Made by a program: the position numbers and the translations under genes. The notes under the pieces are model-generated. The model was not told where the DNA came from, made no database searches, and saw only the letters and a program-made list of their open reading frames with translations. This document shows, piece after piece, positions 42,538-52,965 of a stretch of 64,000 bases of DNA (its first letter is position 1; every line of letters begins with the position of its first letter). The DNA lies in the NCBI GenBank assembly GCA_029194675.1, contig JARFXP010000001.1, forward strand, positions 620,001 to 684,000. The letters are read 5' to 3'. The DNA is from Nitrospira sp. (GTDB taxonomy: Bacteria > Nitrospirota > Nitrospiria > Nitrospirales > Nitrospiraceae).

Positions 42538-43652
42538 AGATCGCCTTCCACCACAAAATCATTGCCGACGGACCGTATGAGCACATGCCGTAACTCGATC
42601 GCACCTGCAAGCCGTGCCGGACTTTCTCCCCCGATCACAGCCTTGGCATTCTGGCCGCCAAGAAGCAGCGGCGCCATGTAAAGACGAATGTGATCGACCA
42701 ACTTTGCCTTCAGCATCGCCGCATTGACCTCGCTACCTCCCTCCACGAGTAGGGACGTGATACCGCGCCGACCGAGCTGCTTGAGCAGAGCGGGCAGCGA
42801 AACACGGCCCTGCACTGCGGGCAACGTGAGGATCTCTATACCCTTCTTTTGCAGGACCGATCGTCGAGCCGCTGGGGCTGCAGCAGTTGTCGCAACAATC
42901 GTTTTGGCTTTACCCTGTTGTGCCAGGACCTGTGCGTTGAACGGAGTGCGCAGCCGGCTATCGACCACGATGCGAAGAGGCTGCCGTAGCGCTACTTTAT
43001 CCAATCGCGGTCCGGTTCTCGCCGTCAATGATGGATCATCAGCCAGAACGGTGCCTACTCCGATCAAGACTGCATCGACAGAACGACGAAGTTGATGCAC
43101 CTCCTGACGGGACGATCCGCCCGTAATCCATCGCGATTCCCCTGTTGCCGTCGCGAGCTTGCCGTCAAGCGTCATGCCCGCCTTCAGTATCACATAGGGA
43201 CGGCCTGTTTTCATCCAATGGCAATAGGACTTGTTCAGTTCTTCCGCCTCAGACCGGGCAACTCCCACCGTGACTGCGAGTCCGGCCCGCCGAAGCGCTG
43301 CGGCTCCTCTTCCCTTTACTGATGGATTCGGATCCTGCATTGCAATCACCACACGGCGGACGCATGAGCGAAGGATTTCTGGGACGCAAGGGGGAGTGCG
43401 CTTCTTCAGATGGCAGCATGGCTCAAGCGTCACATAGAGGGTCGCGCTTCGAGCACCGTTGTTTGCCTTTTGCAGCGCCAGAATTTCTGCGTGAGGAGTT
43501 CCGGGTCGGAGATGAAAACCCTGCCCGATGATCTTGCCTTGACGAACCACCAAGGCACCAACCATCGGATTCGGGCTTGTCGTTCCCTGGCCCTTCGCCG
43601 CCAGGCGAAGGGCCAGGGTCATGAAGTAGAGATCTCGTTCAGTGCTGGTCAC
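42534..43652 (-). CDS. ribD: bifunctional riboflavin deaminase-reductase
   Basis: 372 aa. The N-terminal deaminase domain has the zinc motif HAEILALQKA and TLEPCCHLKKRTPPC. The C-terminal reductase domain has GMTLDGKLATATGESRWI, DPSLTAR and LLVEGGSEVNAAML. It catalyses steps two and three of riboflavin synthesis. The GTG at 43652 overlaps the ppdK stop (GTGA), the same coupling style as the rest of the chain, which decided the start. Confidence 0.95.
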   Translation of the reverse strand: MTSTERDLYFMTLALRLAAKGQGTTSPNPMVGALVVRQGKIIGQGFHLRPGTPHAEILALQKANNGARSATLYVTLEPCCHLKKRTPPCVPEILRSCVRRVVIAMQDPNPSVKGRGAAALRRAGLAVTVGVARSEAEELNKSYCHWMKTGRPYVILKAGMTLDGKLATATGESRWITGGSSRQEVHQLRRSVDAVLIGVGTVLADDPSLTARTGPRLDKVALRQPLRIVVDSRLRTPFNAQVLAQQGKAKTIVATTAAAPAARRSVLQKKGIEILTLPAVQGRVSLPALLKQLGRRGITSLLVEGGSEVNAAMLKAKLVDHIRLYMAPLLLGGQNAKAVIGGESPARLAGAIELRHVLIRSVGNDFVVEGDL

Positions 43653-46417
43653 CGTCTCTTGCGGCGTGAGGTCGACGGCTTGCGCGCCGTCCCAGCTTTC
43701 TTCCCAGCCGGCTTCGCACTCGATTCCGCGATGGCTGCCTGCGCCGCCGCCAACCGCGCGATCGCCACGCGGAAGGGGGAACAACTGACGTAATCCAATC
43801 CCAATTGATGACAGAACTCGACGGAACTGGGATCGCCGCCATGTTCGCCGCAAATGCCGAGCTTGAGCTCAGACCTTGTCTTGCGCCCGCCTTCGATCGC
43901 CTGTTTCATCAGCAACCCGACGCCTTCGCGGTCGAGTACGGCAAAGGGATCCGAGTCCATGATCTTCTCGGTCTTATAGAAATCGATGAACTTGGCCGCA
44001 TCGTCGCGTGAAAAGCCGAACGTCGTCTGAGTCAGGTCGTTCGTCCCAAACGAGAAGAACTCCGCCTCCTGCGCAACCAAGTCGGCCGTCACCGCCGCAC
44101 GCGGCAACTCGATCATCGTGCCGACCAAGTAATTCAACTTGACGCCATACCGCTTCATCGTCTCCTGGGCGACTTCTTTCACGAGATCTTTCTGCGACTT
44201 CATTTCGGAGACCATGCCGACGAGCGGGATCATGATCTCCGGCACGATCTTCTTGCCTTCCTTCGCCAATTCGCAGGCCGCCTCCATGATCGCCCTCGCC
44301 TGCATACGGGTGATTTCCGGCATCGTAATGCCCAACCGACAGCCACGAAGACCCAGCATGGGGTTGAATTCATGAAGTTCTTCCACTCGGGCCAGCAAAC
44401 GACGTTTCTCCGCGAGATTGGCCCCGTCATGCTCAGTCAATTCCAGCTGCGCAATCTCCACCATCAATTCTTCCCGCTTGGGCAAGAACTCATGGAGCGG
44501 CGGATCAAGCAAACGAATCGTGACCGGGTATCCCTGCATCTCCCGATAGAGTCCGATAAAATCTTGTTTCTGCAGCGGCAGGAGTTGATCCAAGTACTTC
44601 TCACGTTCTTCTTTGGTCCGCGCCAGAATCATCTTCTGCATGATCGGAATACGGTCCTCGGCAAAAAACATGTGTTCGGTCCGGCAGAGACCGATGCCTT
44701 CCGCTCCGAATCCTCTCGCAATCTTGGCCTGGTCCGGCACGTCGGCGTTGGCCCGGACACGCAACCGACGTTCGTCGTCCGCCCATGAGAGCAACGTCGC
44801 GAACAGCTGATACTTCGGCGACTGCTTGACATCCAGCTTCCCTTGCACCACTTGAATGATTTCCGACTCCACCACCGGCACATCGCCGTCGTAGACGTTC
44901 CCCGTCGACCCGTTGACGGAGATATAGTCCCCTTCGCGAAACACCTTCGAGCCGATCCGCACCGATTGAGCATCGATCACTTGCACCGCTTCGCAGCCGG
45001 CCACGCAGACTTTGCCCATCTGCCGCGCCACCACCGCCGCATGCGACGTCATCCCGCCGCGTGCGGTCAAAAATCCGGTTGCCGCATTCATGCCGTGAAT
45101 GTCATCCGGGCTGGTTTCCTCGCGGACCAGCACGACCCGTTGACCGGCTGCTTTCATATCGACCGCGCGCTCCGGCGTCAACGCGATCTTGCCTGCTGCC
45201 GCACCGGGACCGGCCGGCAACCCTTTGCCCAGCGGAGTCGAGCTGGATTCCACCGTTGAGTCGAAAATGGGATAGAGGTACTGCGCCAGCTGATCGGGGC
45301 CGACCCGCTGCACCGCTTCGCGCTTCGTGATCAGTCCTGCTTTCACCATTTCGACGGCGATACGAACCGCCGAGATGCCGGTCCGCTTCCCAACGCGTGT
45401 TTGCAGCATATAGAGCTTGCCCTCCTGAATCGTAAACTCCAGGTCGAGCATGTCTCGGTAATGCTTTTCAAGCTTCTTATAGGTGTGTTCGAGCTCCCTG
45501 TAGGCGGCCGGGACATTCTTCGCAAGGGCACTGACCGGCAGCGGCGTTCTGATGCCGGCCACGACGTCCTCGCCCTGCGCATTCATCAGGCATTCGCCGA
45601 AGAATTTATGCTCGCCGGTATTCGGATCGCGGGTGAACGCCACACCGGTCCCGCTGGTGTCGCCCATGTTGCCGAACACCATCGCCACCACGTTGACGGC
45701 GGTGCCCCAATGGTCCGGAATGCCGTTCAGCCGCCGATAGGTAATGGCGCGGGCGCCGTTCCACGACGAGAACACCGCGTTGATCGCCATCCGCAGTTGC
45801 TCGTTTGGATCATCCGGGAAATCCTTCCCGGTTTCCTCCTTCACCAACGACTTGAATCGTCCGACGAGGTCCCGCAAGGCCCGCCCGTCCAATTGTGTCT
45901 CGTGAGCCACGCCCATTTCTTCTTTCTTGTGGTTCAGGATGGCTTCAAAGTGTTCGCGAGGCACCCCCATGACGATGCTGCCGAACATCGTGACAAAACG
46001 GCGATAGCTGTCCTGGGCGAACCGCTCGTTCTTCGTCTTGGCGGCAAGCCCCTCGACCGTCTTCAGCGTGAGGCCCACATTCAGGACCGTGTCCATCATG
46101 CCGGGCATCGATGCGCGGGCCCCGGATCGCACGGACACCAGCAACGGCTTCTCCGGATCGCCGAACCCCATACCCATCGACCGCTCCACGCGCTTCAGGG
46201 CGGCCAACGTCGCCTCCCACATCCCGGGCGGATATTTCTTACCCTGTTTGTCGTATTCGATGCAGGCTTCGGTCGTGATCGTGAAGCCCGGCGGGACTGA
46301 GATACCCAAATTGGTCATCTCGGCCAATCCCGCGCCCTTTCCGCCGAGCAGTTCCTTCATGTTCGACGTGCCCTCGGCCTTGCCGTCGCCGAAATAGTAG
46401 ACGTATTTCTTTGCCAC
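43649..46417 (-). CDS. ppdK: pyruvate, phosphate dikinase with basic C-terminal tail
   Basis: 922 aa. Interconverts pyruvate and PEP with ATP and phosphate. The N-terminal ATP-grasp domain has GGKGAGLAEMTNLG. The central phosphohistidine domain has GGMTSHAAVVARQMGK. The PEP/pyruvate domain has FGTNDLTQTTFGFSRDD and LGICGEHGGDPSS with the active Cys. The GTG start at 46417 follows GGAAGGAGAAGTCAC. The last ~25 residues (after AAQAAIAES) are a Lys/Arg/Ser-rich tail not usual for PPDK. Confidence 0.96.
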   Translation of the reverse strand: MAKKYVYYFGDGKAEGTSNMKELLGGKGAGLAEMTNLGISVPPGFTITTEACIEYDKQGKKYPPGMWEATLAALKRVERSMGMGFGDPEKPLLVSVRSGARASMPGMMDTVLNVGLTLKTVEGLAAKTKNERFAQDSYRRFVTMFGSIVMGVPREHFEAILNHKKEEMGVAHETQLDGRALRDLVGRFKSLVKEETGKDFPDDPNEQLRMAINAVFSSWNGARAITYRRLNGIPDHWGTAVNVVAMVFGNMGDTSGTGVAFTRDPNTGEHKFFGECLMNAQGEDVVAGIRTPLPVSALAKNVPAAYRELEHTYKKLEKHYRDMLDLEFTIQEGKLYMLQTRVGKRTGISAVRIAVEMVKAGLITKREAVQRVGPDQLAQYLYPIFDSTVESSSTPLGKGLPAGPGAAAGKIALTPERAVDMKAAGQRVVLVREETSPDDIHGMNAATGFLTARGGMTSHAAVVARQMGKVCVAGCEAVQVIDAQSVRIGSKVFREGDYISVNGSTGNVYDGDVPVVESEIIQVVQGKLDVKQSPKYQLFATLLSWADDERRLRVRANADVPDQAKIARGFGAEGIGLCRTEHMFFAEDRIPIMQKMILARTKEEREKYLDQLLPLQKQDFIGLYREMQGYPVTIRLLDPPLHEFLPKREELMVEIAQLELTEHDGANLAEKRRLLARVEELHEFNPMLGLRGCRLGITMPEITRMQARAIMEAACELAKEGKKIVPEIMIPLVGMVSEMKSQKDLVKEVAQETMKRYGVKLNYLVGTMIELPRAAVTADLVAQEAEFFSFGTNDLTQTTFGFSRDDAAKFIDFYKTEKIMDSDPFAVLDREGVGLLMKQAIEGGRKTRSELKLGICGEHGGDPSSVEFCHQLGLDYVSCSPFRVAIARLAAAQAAIAESSAKPAGKKAGTARKPSTSRRKRR

Positions 46418-46446
46418 GTGACTTCTCCTTCCGGGAAGAATGCGTA

Positions 46447-46938
46447 TCAATGAACGGGCGACGCGCGACGACCCTCGGTTGATTCCAGACGAAGCCGATA
46501 GCGGTTCACCAAGAACCACTTCGCCCTTACGCCACCGACGATAATGACGGTGACGAACAATATCAGCATCAATAACCGGTAGTCAGCTTGAATACCCTGA
46601 TCGACATAATACTGGCCGTCAAGTCCCTTCTTGAGCTTCGTGTCTGGCTGGAGAAAATGGGGGTTCCCACTCGGGTCGGAGAGATTAAGCCATTCCGAAC
46701 AGAGGCGGACCGGTTCATTCACACCAGGGAATGACTGCCACGTCAGCCGAAGACACACGTCCTGTTTTACGTTGAAGAGCTCAGGTGTCTTCACCAAGTC
46801 ATCCAAATTGATGCCGCTGAGTCTAAGCCCGAGGAGGAGGATTGCATTGCAGAGCACCATCAAGGTCAGCGAGACGCCCAGAGAAAATCGTCGGATCTTG
46901 TCCGCCCGACGGCCTACGTCCGTCATCGGCTGATCCAT
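46447..46938 (-). CDS. two-helix membrane protein of unknown function (163 aa)
   Basis: Two hydrophobic segments (SLTLMVLCNAILLLGLRL near 20-40 and LLMLILFVTVIIVGGVRA near 120-138) flank a soluble loop with two Cys (VCLRLTWQSF; VRLCSEWLN). The loop is probably periplasmic. It lies 61 nt after glyS and 29 nt before ppdK and is thus in the same chain. Not recognised. Confidence 0.75.
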   Translation of the reverse strand: MDQPMTDVGRRADKIRRFSLGVSLTLMVLCNAILLLGLRLSGINLDDLVKTPELFNVKQDVCLRLTWQSFPGVNEPVRLCSEWLNLSDPSGNPHFLQPDTKLKKGLDGQYYVDQGIQADYRLLMLILFVTVIIVGGVRAKWFLVNRYRLRLESTEGRRASPVH

Positions 46939-46999
46939 GGCCTCTCCAGTCTTGTTTCACGTCTCGCCGACAGGATGCCTGCACTCAGTCCGATTTGAT

Positions 47000-49174
47000 C
47001 TACCGTACTTGTACCACAATCTGTGAAAAATCTGCGAACTTCCCAAAGAAACCATCCGCCACATGTCTCAGCAACGAAAGCCGATTATGACGCAATGCAG
47101 AATCTTCGACATTGACCATCACCGAGTCAAAAAAACGATCGATGGACGGCTTCAACTGAACCAGACAATGGAGCGCGTCCTTATACTGCCGCTGCTCGAT
47201 AAGCCTGTCATATCTTTCTTCCATTGATTGCAATCGCGTATGGAGCTCCCGCTCCGCGTCATCTTTGAACAACGACGAGTCCACCGGTGTCGACTCCGAC
47301 TTCCGCACTCCCTCTTTCTTGAGGATATTGTTCGCTCGATTGAACCCGACTATCAAGGGGTCAAATTCCGGAAGCGAAGTCGTGGTCTGTAGGACCTCCA
47401 TTCGTCGGGCAAGATCGACCACATCGCATTCGTTCGTGACGGACCCCGTTACAGCGTGAATCACATCATCCCGCAGGTTCTTCGTCGTTTTCATGTAGAA
47501 CCGAAGTCGCTCTATGATGAATCCAAACGGATCCTCGACGATCGACGCTGCCGATTTGACATCAGTCTCCACGCCCTGCCTGGCGCTCGTGATCATCTGA
47601 CGCAGATCGAATTTGACATTGCCTTGGATAGTGCCTTCAATCATAATTCGCACGACCGACAACGCATGCCGCCTCAATGCAAACGGATCCTCTGACCCTT
47701 TTGGGATGATGCCGGCCTGAAAAAACGCCACGATCGTATCGAGCCTGTCGGCTAGTCCCAGCACGAGCCCTTCGGTCGTCTCCGGCAAGGCCCCGTCCAT
47801 CCCCCGTGGAACATACTGATCCCGGATGGCTTCGCAGACCTCGCGCTTCTCTCCATCGTGCTGCGCGTAATATCCTCCCATGATGCCTTGAAGCTCCGGG
47901 AATTCTCCCACAATGCCGGACAGCAGATCCGCTTTACAGAGTTGGGCTGCTCTCACACAGGCCTCGACAGAATCCTGTGGAAGCGCCAGCAAGCCGGCAA
48001 TGAGACGAGCAAGCTTGCAGACTCGCTCCGCCTTGTGGGCCATCGTGCCGAGCTTCTGATGGAACGTGACGCCGGTGAGTTTTTTCCCCCGTTCCTCCAG
48101 CTTCACCTTACGGTCTTCGTCAAAAAAGAACTTCGCGTCAGCCAATCGCGCTGCCAGCACCCGCTCGTTCCCCGCCCGAATCAGCAACATATTTTTGGGT
48201 TCATTGTTGGCGATTGCGATGAAATGAGGCGCCAGCTTGCCGGACTGCTTGTCCCTGACCGAGAAGAATCCTTGATGGTGCTTCATCGACGTCATCAAGA
48301 CTTCTTGAGGAACCGCCAAATACTCAGGCTTGAAGTTGCCCAAGACGGCACAAGGCCACTCGGTGGTGTGCACCGCCTGATCGAGCAGGGCGTCATCTGC
48401 ATTCAAGGCAACGCCCGCCCTGACACACAGACGGTCGATTTGTGTCTGAATCTTGGCTCGGCGCCGTTCAGGATCAACCATCACCCCTCGCCGTTCGAGT
48501 TCACGGCTATAGGTCTTGAAATCCCTCACGGTGATAGGCTTTCCACTGCCCATTACGCGATGACCGTACGTCCGATAGCCGGCCTGGATGCCGGCTATCC
48601 GTACCGGCACAACCTTTCCTCCGAATAGCGCAACGATCCACCGTACTGGTCTGGCGAAGCGTAAGCCCGCCTCGTTCCACTTCATGGCCTTGGGAAAAGA
48701 AATCTTTTCGACAAGTTGAGGCAGTAGTTCCGTAAGAAGGGTTGCGGTCGCCCGCCCCGCATCGCGCTTGACCGCGAAAAGATACTCGCCCTTCGGCGTT
48801 GCGCGGACCTCCAAACTTTCCACTGCAACGCCCTGGCCCGTTGCGAACCCCATCGCTGCTCGAGTGGGTTGGCCGGTCTGGTCGAATGCCACCATTCTCG
48901 ATGGCCCCATCGTTTCTTTGATCACCGCAGTTTGATGAGCACACAAATCGTCCACGACCAAGACGAGCCGTCGTGGTGTCCCATAGGTGTTGACGGACCT
49001 GAACGACAATCGCGCATCCTGAAACATACGGGCGGCTGATTCTCGAAGGGCCGTCAGGGCCGGCGCGACAAATTCAAACGGCAGCTCCTCCATGCCGATC
49101 TCGAACAATAGCTCGGCGGTCGATTTGGGGCTGCGGGCTTTTTGCCGAGGTCCCTTCACGAGCGTGCGTTTCAT
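47000..49174 (-). CDS. glyS: glycyl-tRNA synthetase beta subunit
   Basis: 724 aa. Begins after a short basic leader with [14 protein letters not shown], typical of GlyS. Includes [45 protein letters not shown] and the C-terminal anticodon-binding DALR region. Its ATG at 49174 overlaps the glyQ stop by 4 nt. Together with GlyQ it forms the alpha2beta2 enzyme. Confidence 0.97.
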   Translation of the reverse strand: MKRTLVKGPRQKARSPKSTAELLFEIGMEELPFEFVAPALTALRESAARMFQDARLSFRSVNTYGTPRRLVLVVDDLCAHQTAVIKETMGPSRMVAFDQTGQPTRAAMGFATGQGVAVESLEVRATPKGEYLFAVKRDAGRATATLLTELLPQLVEKISFPKAMKWNEAGLRFARPVRWIVALFGGKVVPVRIAGIQAGYRTYGHRVMGSGKPITVRDFKTYSRELERRGVMVDPERRRAKIQTQIDRLCVRAGVALNADDALLDQAVHTTEWPCAVLGNFKPEYLAVPQEVLMTSMKHHQGFFSVRDKQSGKLAPHFIAIANNEPKNMLLIRAGNERVLAARLADAKFFFDEDRKVKLEERGKKLTGVTFHQKLGTMAHKAERVCKLARLIAGLLALPQDSVEACVRAAQLCKADLLSGIVGEFPELQGIMGGYYAQHDGEKREVCEAIRDQYVPRGMDGALPETTEGLVLGLADRLDTIVAFFQAGIIPKGSEDPFALRRHALSVVRIMIEGTIQGNVKFDLRQMITSARQGVETDVKSAASIVEDPFGFIIERLRFYMKTTKNLRDDVIHAVTGSVTNECDVVDLARRMEVLQTTTSLPEFDPLIVGFNRANNILKKEGVRKSESTPVDSSLFKDDAERELHTRLQSMEERYDRLIEQRQYKDALHCLVQLKPSIDRFFDSVMVNVEDSALRHNRLSLLRHVADGFFGKFADFSQIVVQVR

Positions 49175-50064
49175 CGATGCGTCACCTGCATCCTCATGAG
49201 CGGATGCCCCATCGAAGCCCGCTCCTCGATATAGCGCTCGGCACATTGCCTCGCCAGCGCCCGCACCCGGGCAATGTAACCGGTCCGTTCCGCGACACTG
49301 ATGGCGCCGCGCGCATCCAAGAGATTGAACGCATGGGATGATTTGATGCAATAGTCGTAGGCGGGCAAGGTCAAGCGCTTGTCGGCCTGCGCGAGCAATC
49401 GTTTGCACTCGGCTTCGTTCGCCTGGAAAGCTTGCATAAGCATGCTGACGTCCGCTTCCTCGAAGTTGTACCGCGACCCCTGCACCTCAGTTTCATGGTG
49501 AATATCGCCATACTTGATCGAGTCCGTCCAGGCCAGGTCGAACACGTTGTCCACCGCTTGCAGGTACATGGCGATGCGCTCCGTGCCGTACGTGATTTCG
49601 CCCGTGATCGGAGCCAGTTCAATCCCGCCGATCTCCTGAAAGTAGGTGAACTGGGTGATTTCCATCCCATCTAAACGCACTTCCCAGCCGAGCCCCCAGG
49701 CCCCCAGGGTCGGCGACTCCCAATCGTCTTGGATGAAGCGAATGTCGTGCTCCTTTGGATTGATCCCCAGCCGCGCCAGACTTTCCAGATACAGCTCTTG
49801 GATATTGTCCGGTGAAGGCTTCAGCACGACTTGGTACTGATAATAGTGCTGGAGACGGTTGGGGTTTTCGCCATAGCGGCCATCCGTCGGACGGCGGCAG
49901 GGCTGCGCATAGGCCGCCCGCCAGGGCTCCGGTCCGAGTGATCGCAAAAACGTGGCTGGGTGAAAGGTACCGGCACCCATTTCCACGTCATAGGGTTGAT
50001 GAACGACACAACCTTGATCGGCCCAGAAGCGATGGAGGGCGAGAATCAGTTCTTGGAAGTTCAC
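49171..50064 (-). CDS. glyQ: glycyl-tRNA synthetase alpha subunit
   Basis: 297 aa: starts [20 protein letters not shown], then [38 protein letters not shown] and FTYFQEIGG, the class II core of GlyQ. It is the first gene of the leftward chain leading to ribE. The 3' end is coupled to glyS. Confidence 0.97.
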   Translation of the reverse strand: MNFQELILALHRFWADQGCVVHQPYDVEMGAGTFHPATFLRSLGPEPWRAAYAQPCRRPTDGRYGENPNRLQHYYQYQVVLKPSPDNIQELYLESLARLGINPKEHDIRFIQDDWESPTLGAWGLGWEVRLDGMEITQFTYFQEIGGIELAPITGEITYGTERIAMYLQAVDNVFDLAWTDSIKYGDIHHETEVQGSRYNFEEADVSMLMQAFQANEAECKRLLAQADKRLTLPAYDYCIKSSHAFNLLDARGAISVAERTGYIARVRALARQCAERYIEERASMGHPLMRMQVTHR

Positions 50065-50503
50065 GAAGATACAGCCTGGTTGGGGAAAGAACCGATGCTT
50101 ACGTTTGGGAAACGATCGTCAAGCTAGCAAGAACGCTTTTCCCCTGTCAAGGAACAAGCCCTCTAGATCAATAGCTTGCAGTCTGAAAATCGTTTCTCTT
50201 GCGGGCTAACCGCTACGATAGCCATCACCTCACGAGCCAAAGACCTAATCAACTGTATCCTTTCTGATCCTACTCGGTATCCAATCAGATACTACTTCGG
50301 CGTTTGCTGCAGGCATTCACTCACAATGTTCACAGATTTGACGACTGTCTACCGATACGCTCTTGGGCAAGCTACTTGCTCGTTGACTCTACGTACAGGC
50401 ATCGGTACCCTCACACTCAAGAACTCGCCGGAGGCAGAAGGCTTCGCTCGTGAGCACCGGCAGCGCCTGAACGGTGCCCATAAGAACGGAGGAGGATATG
50501 GTC
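50065..50503. other. divergent intergenic region
   Basis: A 439-bp gap between glyQ (leftward) and the cytochrome operon (rightward); it must hold promoters for both. No gene or repeat is convincing. A strong GGAGGAGG (50488-50495) precedes the cytochrome start. Confidence 0.5.
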
Positions 50504-52936
50504 ATGCGACGGATACAAACCGTACTCACACTCATTCTCGGTTTGGCCTTACTTACAGGGTATGCGATCCTGGCGGAAGGACCAGCTGTCGCGGCAAGCG
50601 GCAAGCCCGCCCCTTCACCATTTCACTACGGCAAACATCTGACGGATGCCGAACTGGTTGGAGCGGAGATTTGGTTCAACGCCACAGCCGGCAACGCTCG
50701 CTTCTTCACCTACGTCTATCAGCAGCGACTCGGTGTCATGATCGATTGGTATCGAGTCTTGCGAAGCGACGCACGCGACGCGCGTTTCCATCGGTGGGGC
50801 CTGATCAACGATCCGGATTGCTGTAAGCCGGGCGATGCTCACTGTCCGGCCAAGAGCTATGACGAGACCTATGGTTTCGACTACTGTCCAGGCGACGACG
50901 AACTGCTCAAGTATGTCGGGAAGAGCGGGTATCGAGATCCTGCCTGCGATCTGCAGGACGTGCCCCTTGTGCAGGGCGATCCCCATGATCAAAGAGATTT
51001 GCGCCAGTCGGCCTGTGACCTTGAATTCGGAACATCCACCGGTGCACTGGGCCTCCGGAAGTTCCCCAATCCCAAGTTCGACAAGGTGAAATGGCTCAAA
51101 ATTAACGGCGGACACCTGGACTCGTGGGACGGCTATACAGCCAAAGTGGTGCCGCGCAAGGACCGTGAAGCGCCAGCCAAGAGTCATCTGGTCGACGGCT
51201 CGATCGAGCCGCCCTATCGTATCGGCATGTCCTGCGGTGCCTGTCATATTGCCTTCGATCCGATCCGCCCTCCCAAAGATCCGGTCCATCCGAAATGGGA
51301 GAACCTCTCCGGCACAGTCGGCAATCAGTATGGCCGATTCGCGCAGATCTTGGGATCGGGAATGGCGCCGAACACCATTGAGTACCAAATCTACGGGCAT
51401 TCGCGTCCTGGTGCCGTCGACACCTCCGCGATTCCGAATGATCAGGTCAACAACGCCGGCACGATGAACGCCATCATCAATCTGGCCAAGCGACCGAGTT
51501 TCGAGGAAGACATCATCAAATGGCGCAAGACGAACCAATGTCCAGCTGGAGGAAACGAGCGGACCTGTTGGTGCGAACCGGGCAAGGACGGCAAGTGTTG
51601 GGAGCGGGGCCGAAAGAAAGAGTTCGTCCACCACATCTTGAAAGGTGGAGAGGACAGCATCGGCACCCTCGAAGCCATTCAGCGCGTCTACTTCAACATC
51701 GGCAGTTGCTCCGAGGAAGGGTGGGGCAACCATCTCACCGACATGCGGCAGCTCGATCCCACGATGCGTGGGTTCGGGCAGACGCCGTTCGACATCGGAC
51801 AGGTTCGCCGGGACTGTCCACAATTCCGCGCGATTGAGGATCGCTTGGGCGAAATCGCTCAGTTCTTGTCTACCGGAGCCCCGGCCGACCTGTACCAAGC
51901 CCGTGGGTTGAAGAACAACGCCGCGCTCGTCGAACAGCTCAATAAGGAATTCGGGAAAGGCGCAGTTGAGCAGGGTCGCGTGATTTTCGCGAGCAAATGC
52001 GCCTCGTGCCATTCCAGCCAGAGCCCACCGTTCGAGAATCGAGATTTTCGAACGGTCTCCACAGATCCTAAGGACAAAGGCATCCGCATCGATTGGCTCG
52101 GGAACGACAAGGTCATTCCCGTGAGCGAGGTCGGGACAAACCGCTCGCGATCCCTCCATTCCAATCACATGCAGGGCCGCGTCTGGGAAGAGTACGGCTC
52201 TGAAACCTTGCGGGCGAAGCCCGGCGATCCACAACTCAAGGAACCCTCAGACGGCGGACGGGGTTACTACCGAAATATCTCACTACTCAGCCTCTGGGCC
52301 TACGCTCCATTCATGCACAACAACGCCGTGGGCCCCGAAGTCTGCGGTGGTCCATTGGATGAGCACTACTACTCATCCTATGTCGATAAAGATGGGAAAC
52401 CGCTGGCCTCCCCTCCACCCTGTTGGGTATTCGATCCCAGCGTGGAGGGACGATTCAAGCTCTACAAAGCGTCGATGAAAGAGTTACTCAACCCTTCTCA
52501 ACGAATTCAAAAAGTGACCGGGTTCAATCACGAGGTGACCATTCGGCTGTTCCCGAAGCTGGGTGACGGCAAACTGGAGCGTTTTGTCGACACGGCCATT
52601 CGCTTCCCGGTCGGCACACCGGCCGCGCGGATCGGGAACTTCCGCCACAAGGAACTGGTGGGAGATCTCGTCATGGCGCGGGTGGACTTTGACAAGCTGA
52701 AGGCCAAGTACGCCGGCCGCTATGGAGCGGAAAAGGGCGAACAGATCGCCAAAACGATCCAAGAAAAGGGAAAGGAGCTGCTCGAGAAGCCGGGATCAGC
52801 CCTTGAGGCTGGAGCGGAATTGCGCGAGGTCTACAGCAACAGTCTCGCAGTCATCGAAAACGACGGGCACCGATTCGGCGAGGATCTCTCGGATAAAGAG
52901 AAGGATGCGCTGACAGCGTTCCTAGCGACACTCTGA
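50504..52936 (+). CDS. large diheme cytochrome c, RoxA-like
   Basis: 810 aa. The signal peptide (TLILGLALLTGYAILAEGPAVAA) is followed by a long Cys-containing N-terminal region. Haem motifs are CGACH near residue 243 and CASCH near 499. The C-terminal part has NISLLSLWAYAPFMHNNAVG, like the LWATAPxLHN motif of RoxA-type cytochromes in the diheme peroxidase superfamily. RoxA proteins are periplasmic oxygenases; here the substrate is unknown. ATG 50504 lies 8 nt after GGAGG. It is the first gene of a six-gene unit with peroxidases. Confidence 0.85.
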   Translation: MRRIQTVLTLILGLALLTGYAILAEGPAVAASGKPAPSPFHYGKHLTDAELVGAEIWFNATAGNARFFTYVYQQRLGVMIDWYRVLRSDARDARFHRWGLINDPDCCKPGDAHCPAKSYDETYGFDYCPGDDELLKYVGKSGYRDPACDLQDVPLVQGDPHDQRDLRQSACDLEFGTSTGALGLRKFPNPKFDKVKWLKINGGHLDSWDGYTAKVVPRKDREAPAKSHLVDGSIEPPYRIGMSCGACHIAFDPIRPPKDPVHPKWENLSGTVGNQYGRFAQILGSGMAPNTIEYQIYGHSRPGAVDTSAIPNDQVNNAGTMNAIINLAKRPSFEEDIIKWRKTNQCPAGGNERTCWCEPGKDGKCWERGRKKEFVHHILKGGEDSIGTLEAIQRVYFNIGSCSEEGWGNHLTDMRQLDPTMRGFGQTPFDIGQVRRDCPQFRAIEDRLGEIAQFLSTGAPADLYQARGLKNNAALVEQLNKEFGKGAVEQGRVIFASKCASCHSSQSPPFENRDFRTVSTDPKDKGIRIDWLGNDKVIPVSEVGTNRSRSLHSNHMQGRVWEEYGSETLRAKPGDPQLKEPSDGGRGYYRNISLLSLWAYAPFMHNNAVGPEVCGGPLDEHYYSSYVDKDGKPLASPPPCWVFDPSVEGRFKLYKASMKELLNPSQRIQKVTGFNHEVTIRLFPKLGDGKLERFVDTAIRFPVGTPAARIGNFRHKELVGDLVMARVDFDKLKAKYAGRYGAEKGEQIAKTIQEKGKELLEKPGSALEAGAELREVYSNSLAVIENDGHRFGEDLSDKEKDALTAFLATL

Positions 52937-52965
52937 TGCATGAACCCTGGGAAGAGGTGATCACG

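Noticed and set aside
50615-52234. 539-codon minus-strand open frame
   Set aside because: Antisense to the RoxA-like cytochrome, whose haem motifs and signal peptide are unmistakable; the antisense product has no recognisable features.
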